This document shows, in pieces, positions 15,405 through 21,794 of a stretch of DNA of 28,433 nucleotides. The notes beneath the pieces are model-generated. The model worked only from the letters and a program-made list of their open reading frames with translations, did no database searches and had not been told where the DNA came from. Each line of letters begins with the position of its first letter. The first letter of the stretch is position 1. The position numbers and the translations under genes were made by a program. Source of the stretch: an uncultured Butyrivibrio sp. (lineage in GTDB: Bacteria > Bacillota > Clostridia > Lachnospirales > Lachnospiraceae); assembly GCF_947169445.1 (NCBI RefSeq), contig NZ_CAMVPU010000045.1, positions 1-28,433 of the forward strand, read 5' to 3'.

Positions 15405-16273
15405 AACGACTCCCTTACCTGTGCCAGAAATTTTTCTGCAATAGGTGTGAAGGTCTGGTACTTGTTCCAGATAAGATATAGCTTTGTTTCCTGCTTGGGA
15501 GAAAGTGGACGGAATACAAGGTCGCTTTCTTCGGAGCAGTCTATCAGATGCTCAAAGGTCAGAAGTATACCCAGGCCTTCCTTGGCAAACATTGATGCAT
15601 TATAAGAAAGACGGAAGGAACCTTCCAGGTGGAGCTTGGAAAAATTCTCCCCGGCCCATTCCGGGATCTCGATATTCCAGCTTTGTTCAGAGCAGAAGAG
15701 TGGCTGCCCTATAAGGTCGGCTACTTTTATGCTCTTTTTCTTTGCCAGGGGATGACTCTTTAAGATAATAGCACCCCAGCGGTCAGTATCAGGGAATGTG
15801 GCATAGTCATATTTATCTTTGTTAGGTGTTTCGCAGATTACGCCAAAATCCAGTAACCCCTTATCAAGCTTTTCTGTTACCTGCTCAGTATCACCGCTGG
15901 TGATGTGGTAAGTGAAGGAAGGATATCTGTCTTTTAGCTTTTTAATCTCTCGGGCAAGATGACAGATCTGATAGGATTCCGCCAGACCAAAGTATATGTC
16001 TCCACCTGTGATATCATCCAAGGAGACAAATTCCTGCTCGATCTTATCTGCCATTAAAACAAGATCCTCAGCACGGTCACGCAGTAGCATTCCTTCATCT
16101 GTGAGTTTGATGGAAAAACTATGTCTGGTGAAAAGCTTTTTTCCTAGTTCTTCCTCAAGACTCTTTAATGCCTTGGAAAGAGTAGGCTGTGTGACATGGA
16201 GTAATTCTGCGGCTCGTGACATGTTCTCTTCTCTTGCGACGGCAAGAAAATATCTTAAATTCCTTATTTCCAT
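15401..16273 (-). CDS. LysR family transcriptional regulator
   Basis: The start chosen at 16273 gives MEIRNLRYFLAVAREENMSR, the canonical LysR N-terminus, with AAGGGG just upstream; a 27-residue extension to 16354 is unlike the family. The winged helix covers residues 1-60 (SRAAELLHVTQPTLSKALKS, LEEELGKKLFTRHS). The effector-binding domain follows (GDIYFGLAESYQICHLAREI, LLDFGVICETP, EGLGILLTFEHLID). Total length is 290, standard for the family. It is transcribed away from the flavoprotein gene at 16588, the usual arrangement when the regulator controls its neighbour. A 16-bp palindrome lies in the shared upstream region. Confidence 0.95.
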   Translation of the reverse strand: MEIRNLRYFLAVAREENMSRAAELLHVTQPTLSKALKSLEEELGKKLFTRHSFSIKLTDEGMLLRDRAEDLVLMADKIEQEFVSLDDITGGDIYFGLAESYQICHLAREIKKLKDRYPSFTYHITSGDTEQVTEKLDKGLLDFGVICETPNKDKYDYATFPDTDRWGAIILKSHPLAKKKSIKVADLIGQPLFCSEQSWNIEIPEWAGENFSKLHLEGSFRLSYNASMFAKEGLGILLTFEHLIDCSEESDLVFRPLSPKQETKLYLIWNKYQTFTPIAEKFLAQVRESF

Positions 16274-16308
16274 AAGAATCCCCTTAAATAAAGTGATATG
16301 CCAAATGA

Positions 16309-16324
16309 GAATATCATGATATTC
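16309..16324. promoter_or_regulatory. Perfect 16-bp palindrome, likely LysR binding site
   Basis: GAATATCATGATATTC is a perfect palindrome 36 bp upstream of the LysR start, in the region shared with the divergent flavoprotein transcript. LysR regulators typically bind such partially AT-rich dyads near their own promoter. The rest of the 314-bp gap holds only small frames. Confidence 0.6.
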
Positions 16325-16407
16325 ATTATAACAATTAGCGAAGAGATTGTACATGGATTATAGTGAGGATGTCAGATGAAAACACAACACAAACAAGGAA
16401 TAAAGAG

Positions 16408-16491
16408 ATGGGTACAGAAGATATTGTTGAATGCCTCAGGCATCTTGGCATTGAAGATGAAAAGTGCATACAGGCAGGAAAATATGTATGA
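16408..16491 (+). CDS. Small frame between lysR and the flavoprotein gene
   Basis: ATG at 16408 has AAGGA at about 16395-16399 and encodes 27 residues, MGTEDIVECLRHLGIEDEKC then IQAGKYV. Its stop overlaps (ATGA) a second ATG at 16488 that opens a signal-peptide-like frame (MKIRIAFILFVFVFLMPGAT) running to 16613, across the start of the next gene. Either these are stubs of lost genes or an upstream leader; I recognise no family. Confidence 0.3.
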   Translation: MGTEDIVECLRHLGIEDEKCIQAGKYV

Positions 16492-16587
16492 AGATAAGAA
16501 TAGCATTTATACTGTTCGTTTTTGTATTTCTTATGCCGGGAGCAACGGTGATGTTACGATCACACTCAGTGTTGAATAGGAGGATAT

Positions 16588-17127
16588 ATGGCAAAGAAGA
16601 TTCTGATAATTGAAACAAGCCTTAGAACGGGAAGCAATTCGGATATCCTTGCTGAGAGCTTTGCAAAAGGCGCAAAGGATGCCGGAAATGACGTGGAGAT
16701 TGTTTCGCTAAAGGACAAGAAGATTGGCTTCTGCACCGGATGTTTTGCTTGTCAGAAGCTGGGAAAATGTGTTATCTCCGATGATGCCAATGTGATAACT
16801 GAAAAGATTCTGGAAGCAGAGGTTGTCGTATGGGCTACACCGATCTATTATTACGAGATGAGCGGTCAGATGAAGACCATGATCGACAGGGCTAATTCTC
16901 TATATCCAAGGGATTACAAGTTCAGAGAGGTTTATCTGTTGTCAACTGCGGCAGAGGATGAAGCTTATACAGATGAAAAAGCGGTCAGTGGTGTTAACGG
17001 CTGGATTGATTGCTTTGAAAAGGCTGAGTTTAAGGGAAAAGTTTTTGCCGGCGGCGTAAATGAGCGTGGTGAGATTGCAGGGCATAAGGCGTTGAACGAG
17101 GCCTATGCTTTGGGAAAATCAATCTAA
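16588..17127 (+). CDS. Flavodoxin-fold NAD(P)H oxidoreductase, iron-sulfur-flavoprotein-like
   Basis: The 179-residue protein opens with an FMN-phosphate loop (ILIIETSLRTGSNSDILAES) and has cysteines C49-x2-C52-x2-C55-x5-C61, the compact motif of iron-sulfur flavoproteins. VWATPIYYYEMSGQMKTMID is the standard FMN-reductase segment. AGGAGG at 16578-16583 supports the start. It likely forms dimers that pass electrons from ferredoxin or NAD(P)H to a small acceptor. LysR diverges upstream and probably regulates it. It resembles the protein at 7182 in its N-terminal domain but lacks that protein's extra tail. Copy B of the dispersed repeat starts 22 bp after its stop. Confidence 0.92.
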   Translation: MAKKILIIETSLRTGSNSDILAESFAKGAKDAGNDVEIVSLKDKKIGFCTGCFACQKLGKCVISDDANVITEKILEAEVVVWATPIYYYEMSGQMKTMIDRANSLYPRDYKFREVYLLSTAAEDEAYTDEKAVSGVNGWIDCFEKAEFKGKVFAGGVNERGEIAGHKALNEAYALGKSI

Positions 17128-17148
17128 ACTGCTGCGCATAAAATTCCA

Positions 17149-17716
17149 GATAACCAACCATCTATGTTGTGGACAAGGGACGCCACCCTTGACGGAACCT
17201 GCTGGAAACGCATGTCAGGTTTTGCCGACGGTGAAGATGATGGGAACAGCTAAATGGCACACCGTCGCGTAACAGCATTGTAGCGTTTCCACCAGAACCC
17301 GTAAAGGGCAAGCCCTGCTAAAGCAGGGTGGCTGGGTATAAGCGCCTCAGGATCAGAATCCAGGAACAGCAGGATTTGGAGCTATGGCGCTGCCTAAACT
17401 CTGTTATAGTGAAAAGAAATTATTATATCTAATTTGTGCTCAAGACATACGAAAGTAATCAAATAGAGGTTCTTAATATGCCTTTAGATGAGTATAATCC
17501 CTAATATCTATACCATTTTGCATTCTTGTGCATATGAAAGCTTCATTATCATTCTCTTTCGTATGCTTTTTCATCTTTCTCAAGACTATTAGCAACAACT
17601 TCATGCATACTAAACGTCTTACATTTGACACTCTTCATATGCACTTATGCAACGAAGCAGCCATAATCTATTCGGCTTAGACTGTGAAATGCATATTAGA
17701 AGCAAGTTTCATGAGT
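17149..17716 (+). repeat. Dispersed repeat, copy B (568 bp, full-length form)
   Basis: This copy matches 3289-3741 with a constant offset and one substitution, but also holds 115 nt (17320-17434) missing there. The left third can fold into a compact RNA (listed separately). The extra block contains AGCGCC/GGCGCT ends around a GGAT/ATCC hairpin. The right half holds CATACGAAAG, CATATGAAAG and CTTTCGTATG segments that can pair alternatively. There is no long reading frame, no terminal inverted repeat and no target duplication visible. Near identity of the copies implies recent movement or gene conversion. Confidence 0.92.
17152..17338 (+). ncRNA. Candidate structured RNA with pseudoknot at the left end of the repeat
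   Basis: Predicted helices: CAAGGG 17174-17179 with CCCTTG 17186-17191; AACCTG 17196-17201 with CAGGTT 17216-17221; CGACGGTG 17226-17233 with CACCGTCG 17260-17267; CCCTGC 17313-17318 with GCAGGG 17323-17328. The loop of the second hairpin, TGGAAACGC 17203-17211, is exactly complementary to GCGTTTCCA 17283-17291, making a 9-bp pseudoknot. ACCAACCATC near 17153-17162 can partly pair with 17327-17337 and close the fold. The one base differing in copy A (C to T in AACCTG) keeps a G-U pair. Expression is not shown; the RNA class is unknown. Confidence 0.55.
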
Positions 17717-17781
17717 GGTTCGTATGCTGCATCCAGATTTTCCTCTTTTTTTATCGTGCGTTTTACTGGAAAGTAACGCAT

Positions 17782-17897
17782 CGACCAATTCATATTGAAC
17801 AAAATCGCTGCGCGATGGCCTGCCTAGGCTGTGTGCAGTGATTTTCTTTTTATCAAAAAGGCAGTAGAAAGTAAGTCCTAATAGTTTAAATTGGTCG
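17782..17897. repeat. 116-bp element with three-way-junction symmetry
   Basis: CGACCAATT at 17782-17790 and AATTGGTCG at 17889-17897 are perfect inverted ends. Inside, AAAATCGCTGC 17801-17811 pairs with GCAGTGATTTT 17835-17845 (one G-U), with GCCT/AGGC further in, and CTTTTT 17846-17851 pairs with AAAAAG 17855-17860. The whole could fold as a closed junction. It could be a small non-autonomous element or a structured transcript. No gene lies between 17128 and 18147. Confidence 0.4.
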
Positions 17898-18051
17898 TTA
17901 AGCACTTCATAAGCTGTGCATAACCTGCATAATTATAACTGAAGGTTGTTGTGAATAACATCTCGTGAAACATCCCTGTTTCTTTCTCTCTGAATTATTG
18001 AGTAATTCTTAATAGTTGCTTTTATTGTCAGCTAGTTGTTTTGTAAATACG

Positions 18052-18108
18052 TTGCGCACTGGAGTGATAATGTGTTAATATTAGTTTGCGCACTGTGGTA
18101 AGTATCAC
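18052..18108 (+). promoter_or_regulatory. Tandem operator-like repeats upstream of the second ATPase
   Basis: TTGCGCACTG occurs at 18052 and again at 18086, 34 bp apart, and similarity extends about ten more bases with mismatches. GTGATA at 18064-18069 and TATCAC at 18103-18108 add an inverted repeat. The block ends about 38 bp before the ATPase start, where a promoter is expected. Confidence 0.5.
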
Positions 18109-18146
18109 AAAAAATAACCTTGCGTATTATTGACAGGGAGTGAGCT

Positions 18147-19505
18147 ATGGAAATTAAAAGAAATATCTATTTTAAGATAGCTGAGTGGAAGAAAGAGACA
18201 AATGGGACGAAGGCATTACTGATCGAAGGTGCCAGACGAATCGGAAAATCAACAGTTGCTGAAGAATTCGCTCAGAATGAGTATAAATCCTATATTCTCA
18301 TTGATTTTAATAAGGCTAAGAAAAAGATAAAAGATGCCTTTGAATCCCTTGATGATCTGGACGTTTTCTTTCAGACACTGACGCTTGAATATAACACAAG
18401 GCTGTACCCCAGAGAATCTCTGATAGTATTTGATGAAATACAGAAATTTCCAAAGGCCAGGGAAGCAATTAAATATCTTGTCGCTGATGGAAGATATGAC
18501 TACATTGAAACAGGCTCGCTGATATCAATTAAAGAGAACGTAGAGAACATAACAATTCCATCAGAAGAGCGGAAAATGCAAATGTATCCGGTAAATTTCG
18601 AGGAATTCATGGTATACATGGGCGAAGAAATACTTCTGGATCATATAAGGGAATGTTTTGAGAAAAGGCAGCCGCTTGATAGGCAGATGCATAATAAGGC
18701 TATGCGCTTATTTATGGAGTATATGCTGGTTGGTGGAATGCCTCAGGCAATAGTAGCATATAAGAAAAATGGAAGGGATTTCCATGCTGCCGATGTAGAA
18801 AAGAGGGATATTCTTGCACTCTATGAAGATGATATCAAAAAGGCAGCAAAGAAATATAAATCAAAGGTCTCAGCTATTTTTGATAATATCCCGGGCTTTT
18901 TGTCAACGCATGAAAAAAGGGTTGTTTTAAGTGAAGTGGATAGTAATAATGGAACCTTTGATCGCTATGATGAGCCCTTGTTCTGGCTTGGCGATTCCAT
19001 GATATGTAATCTTTGTTATAAATGTAATGATCCGAACGTTGGCCTGGCATTAAATAAAAATGAATCCTATGTAAAATGTTATATGGGAGATACAGGATTA
19101 TTGGTCAGCCATGCATTCAGTGAGAATGAAATCATGGATGAACAGCTTTATAAGCAGATAATGGATGGAAAACTGTCACTTAATCAGGGAATGCTCTATG
19201 AGAATATGATAGCGCAGATGATTACAGCATCAGGTCGTAAGCTTTTCTTTTACACAAGATACAGCAAGGAAAAGCATAGGAATGATATTGAAATAGATTT
19301 CATTATCTCGAATGAGAGCAAGACAAAGTTTAAAATCAGCCCTATAGAAGTAAAATCATCAAAAAATTACACGACATCATCACTTGGAACATTCAAAGAA
19401 CTCTTTAAGAAAAGAATTGATAAGCAGATAATAGTGCACCCTAAGGGCTATTCAGAAGCGGATGGAGTCATAAAGATACCTCCATATATGATGCACCTAA
19501 TATAA
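18147..19505 (+). CDS. AAA_14 / DUF4143 family ATPase (second of three)
   Basis: 452 residues; GGGAG at 18136-18140 supports the start. Walker A is GARRIGKST at 28-36 and Walker B is LIVFDEIQ at 92-99, followed by DYIETGSLISIK, a sensor-like segment. The C-terminal domain carries EIDFIIS and then ISPIEVKSSK, the D...ExK pattern of the PD-(D/E)XK nuclease fold that ends many DUF4143 proteins. Here, unlike the first ATPase, the ExK is intact. The cellular role of the family is not established. It is monocistronic: operator-like repeats precede it and a terminator follows. Its surroundings (repeat copy B, the 116-bp element) suggest an acquired segment. Confidence 0.9.
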   Translation: MEIKRNIYFKIAEWKKETNGTKALLIEGARRIGKSTVAEEFAQNEYKSYILIDFNKAKKKIKDAFESLDDLDVFFQTLTLEYNTRLYPRESLIVFDEIQKFPKAREAIKYLVADGRYDYIETGSLISIKENVENITIPSEERKMQMYPVNFEEFMVYMGEEILLDHIRECFEKRQPLDRQMHNKAMRLFMEYMLVGGMPQAIVAYKKNGRDFHAADVEKRDILALYEDDIKKAAKKYKSKVSAIFDNIPGFLSTHEKRVVLSEVDSNNGTFDRYDEPLFWLGDSMICNLCYKCNDPNVGLALNKNESYVKCYMGDTGLLVSHAFSENEIMDEQLYKQIMDGKLSLNQGMLYENMIAQMITASGRKLFFYTRYSKEKHRNDIEIDFIISNESKTKFKISPIEVKSSKNYTTSSLGTFKELFKKRIDKQIIVHPKGYSEADGVIKIPPYMMHLI

Positions 19506-19548
19506 CATGCAGATAAACAGTGCAGGAGTGATGATTTGAACTATTCAG

Positions 19549-19580
19549 GAAAAGCCTTGCTTAGACAGGGCTTTTCTTTA
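19549..19580 (+). terminator. Rho-independent terminator
   Basis: GAAAAGCCTTG pairs with CAGGGCTTTTC (one G-U) around CTTAGA and is followed by TTTA. It ends the second ATPase transcript. Confidence 0.85.
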
Positions 19581-19626
19581 TGTGCTATATTTGATGTTGA
19601 ATACTAAAAAAGGAAGGCAATAATAA

Positions 19627-20592
19627 ATGGGGAATACTATACAATTTAATAATGAACAGTTAAAAAATTTTTATTTCGGAGCATATAGTTTTGCTGATAC
19701 CAATGACGGTTATCTGCAGGCATTTCAGTACAGCTATGAGCAGATGAATTATTTTGAGGGAGCATTTGATTTCTGGTACGATCGCTGCATGGCGTCTACT
19801 GCCAAGACCATCGAGATGATAACGGATGCGACGAAGGTTTCTTTTGATTACAAGCTCATCTGGGTCGGATCCCATGATTCCTTTGAACTTTCCATTGACG
19901 GACTTGTGAACAGCATCGTATATGTCAAAGATATTGATGTTGAGGGACATATAGAATGGGATATGCCTGAGGGCGAAAAGAGCGTTGTGATCTATCTTCC
20001 GGCGGATGCTACTGCCCTTATCAGAAATTTTGAAATCAACTCAGAGGCAAAAAGACCTGAGAAAAATACGCGCGTGCTTTGGCTTGGTGATTCTATTACT
20101 CAGGGCTTCGGGCCACTGCGCTCCGCTCAGACTTATGTAAGTGTAGCAAACAGGATACTGGGCTACGATGTTATCAATCAGGGAATTGGCGGATACATTT
20201 ATGACAAGAAATCTTTAATGTCTATGCCCGGATATGTTCCGGACAAGATCATCGTAGCAATGGGTACCAACAATAATCATGACCCTGCCAAAACATCGGA
20301 TATTACAGAGTATTACGATACTTTGACTGAAATCTACGGAAGCGAGATTCCCATTCTGTGTATCTCTCCCATATGGAGAGGGGATAATCCTGCAGACTAT
20401 GATAACTTTGTAAGCTACTGCGATATGATAAAGAAAACTGCCGGTAGCTATAAGAATGTAACTGTTTTGGACGGATTTACTCTTGTTCCTCATCTGAGCG
20501 AGTATTATCTTGACAACCTTCATCCAAACCTTCTTGGCGCAGAGGTTTACGGCAGGAATCTTGCCGAGTTTATCAGAAGAAAAGGATGGTAA
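19627..20592 (+). CDS. SGNH/GDSL esterase with N-terminal jelly-roll domain (CE2-like)
   Basis: 321 residues. The C-terminal half has all SGNH blocks: WLGDSITQG with Ser156, GIGGY with Gly188-189, GTNNNH with Asn215, and DNLHPN with Asp296 and His299. Residues 1-140 are a beta-rich domain, the layout of CE2 acetyl esterases, which remove acetyl groups from xylan or glucomannan fragments. No signal peptide is present, so it would act in the cytoplasm on imported acetylated oligosaccharides, a common strategy in rumen Lachnospiraceae. AAGGAAGG before the ATG is the ribosome site. The gene stands alone after a terminator; substrate assignment is inferred from the fold. Confidence 0.85.
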   Translation: MGNTIQFNNEQLKNFYFGAYSFADTNDGYLQAFQYSYEQMNYFEGAFDFWYDRCMASTAKTIEMITDATKVSFDYKLIWVGSHDSFELSIDGLVNSIVYVKDIDVEGHIEWDMPEGEKSVVIYLPADATALIRNFEINSEAKRPEKNTRVLWLGDSITQGFGPLRSAQTYVSVANRILGYDVINQGIGGYIYDKKSLMSMPGYVPDKIIVAMGTNNNHDPAKTSDITEYYDTLTEIYGSEIPILCISPIWRGDNPADYDNFVSYCDMIKKTAGSYKNVTVLDGFTLVPHLSEYYLDNLHPNLLGAEVYGRNLAEFIRRKGW

Positions 20593-20645
20593 AAGAAAAG
20601 GCGAGTAAACATAATAAAATAATAGAACTGTGAAAGAGTAACAAT

Positions 20646-20852
20646 ATGACAAATTTCTTACTGATTGCATCTATCCTATGGCTCATCATAGGCCATACCC
20701 TTATGTGGACACTCGGACCAAAACTCGGGCCCTCCGGCGGACTGGATTCAATAGGCAATGCACTTTTTTATGTTATGGCATGGCGCTTTTGTGTGTGGGT
20801 TCCTCCTATTGTTTTTGCAGTAATAGGCGTAATGTTATTTATTAAATGTTGA
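20646..20852 (+). CDS. Small two-helix membrane protein
   Basis: 68 residues with hydrophobic segments at about 3-20 (FLLIASILWLIIGHTLMW) and 48-66 (FCVWVPPIVFAVIGVMLFI), joined by a Gly/Pro-rich loop LGPKLGPSGGLDS. The ribosome site is weak (AAAGAG). It begins 53 bp after the esterase. I recognise no family; conserved small membrane proteins of this shape are common in clostridia. Confidence 0.6.
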   Translation: MTNFLLIASILWLIIGHTLMWTLGPKLGPSGGLDSIGNALFYVMAWRFCVWVPPIVFAVIGVMLFIKC

Positions 20853-20920
20853 AAATGGCTAATAGAAACATGCTTATAATATAAAATATGAGCAGTAGGA
20901 TGGGAATTCAGGAGCAGAAT

Positions 20921-21142
20921 ATGGAGCAACAGAAGCTTTTTTACAATATATGCAATGACCTATGGTCCTTCGCCAAGACGCTGGATAAGCCAAAGGCTGA
21001 GATGTCTGACGAGGACTGGGAGACTGCCATTGCCCTCATGGAGAAGACCGCGGAGAAGTACAAAGCGCTTGGGAGAAAAGAGTATGATCTGGCCTATGCG
21101 TCAATGATGGGGATATTGGATTATGTTGAGAAGGGGACATGA
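20921..21142 (+). CDS. Small acidic helical protein, coupled to the rhomboid gene
   Basis: AGGAG at 20910-20914 points to the ATG at 20921 (73 residues) rather than the in-frame ATGs at 20888 or 20900. The product is helical and charged (MEQQKLFYNICNDLWSFAKT, EMSDEDWETAIALMEKTAEK) with no membrane segment. Its stop overlaps the start of the rhomboid gene (ATGA), so the two are translated together. The family is a DUF-type protein I cannot name; a role in the same process as the protease is inferred from coupling only. Confidence 0.75.
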   Translation: MEQQKLFYNICNDLWSFAKTLDKPKAEMSDEDWETAIALMEKTAEKYKALGRKEYDLAYASMMGILDYVEKGT

Positions 21143-21699
21143 TGGAACTACTTAATTATCCTGTTACGACAGGAATCATAGCAATTAACATATTGATATT
21201 TGCACTTGTGAATCTAAAGAAGCTTGATATAGAACAGCTTGGTTCATCATATATGACAACAATCCAGAATAAGCAGGTATATAGAGTTGTTACAAGTGCT
21301 TTCACGCAACGTGAAGTAATGCACCTTGTCTGTAATATGTATTCTCTCTACAACATAGGCTGCGCAATGGAACATATCCTGTATTCAGGGCTGTATGCCT
21401 TGTGCTATGGTTTGATAATGATCGCAGGTGGACTGTTATCTGCAAGAATTCATAAAAAAGAAGCCCCGTTTACCTATTCTATTGGAGCTTCCGGAGTGAT
21501 ATGCGGGTTACTGGGCATATATATGGTCATAGCATTTACCGTATTCGGATTTAGCGGGTTAAAATCGCTGGTTCCGACGATAGTGCTGTTAGTGGCTATG
21601 ACGGCATCGAAGAAGATTGATTCGATTGGGCATTTTACGGGGCTGCTGGTGGGAGTGCTGTGTGGAATAGTGCTTGTTAGTGTTTTTAGGTTTGGGTGA
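21139..21699 (+). CDS. Rhomboid family intramembrane serine protease
   Basis: 186 residues with about six membrane segments. Catalytic features are present: HLVCNMYSLYNIG with His62 and Asn66 in helix 2, SIGASGVICGLLG with nucleophile Ser118, and SIGHFTGLLVGV with His165 in helix 6. Rhomboids cleave membrane-anchored substrates within or near the bilayer. The start could be either ATG of ATGATG at 21139 or 21142; AAGGGGA at about 21131-21137 fits the second better. It overlaps the preceding small gene by four bases. A long palindrome 45 bp downstream ends the transcript. No substrate is evident. Confidence 0.92.
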   Translation: MMELLNYPVTTGIIAINILIFALVNLKKLDIEQLGSSYMTTIQNKQVYRVVTSAFTQREVMHLVCNMYSLYNIGCAMEHILYSGLYALCYGLIMIAGGLLSARIHKKEAPFTYSIGASGVICGLLGIYMVIAFTVFGFSGLKSLVPTIVLLVAMTASKKIDSIGHFTGLLVGVLCGIVLVSVFRFG

Positions 21700-21744
21700 A
21701 TAGAAAGAATCAAAGAATTTCATGAACCTGTAAAAAGGAACTCA

Positions 21745-21791
21745 AAAAGAGCGGCTAAAATCTGATTCAATCAGATTTTAGCCGCTCTTTT
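21745..21791. terminator. 47-bp perfect palindrome, bidirectional terminator, 3' of the third ATPase
   Basis: Arms of 23 bp match perfectly around a central C at 21768 (AAAAGAGCGGCTAAAATC... on one side and its complement on the other), with A-runs and T-runs at the ends. It lies 3 bp beyond the ATPase stop and 45 bp beyond the rhomboid stop, so it can terminate both convergent transcripts. Its 33-bp core is repeated at the other end of the ATPase gene with one compensated base pair. Confidence 0.9.
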
Positions 21792-21794
21792 AAT

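Noticed and set aside
16274..16354. N-terminal extension of the LysR regulator
   Set aside because: LysR proteins start directly at the MEIRNLRYF segment, and a ribosome site sits before that ATG.
16376..16579. 67-residue frame between lysR and the flavoprotein gene
   Set aside because: It lacks a ribosome site and has low-information composition; the 16408 frame has a better start signal.
17152..17434. Group I intron in the repeat
   Set aside because: GGGAACAGCTAAATGG faintly recalls an intron R element, but the matching S element and P7 pairing were not found.
17647..17841. 64-residue frame starting in repeat copy B
   Set aside because: Its first 23 residues are repeat sequence and the rest is unrelated flanking DNA; there is no ribosome site.
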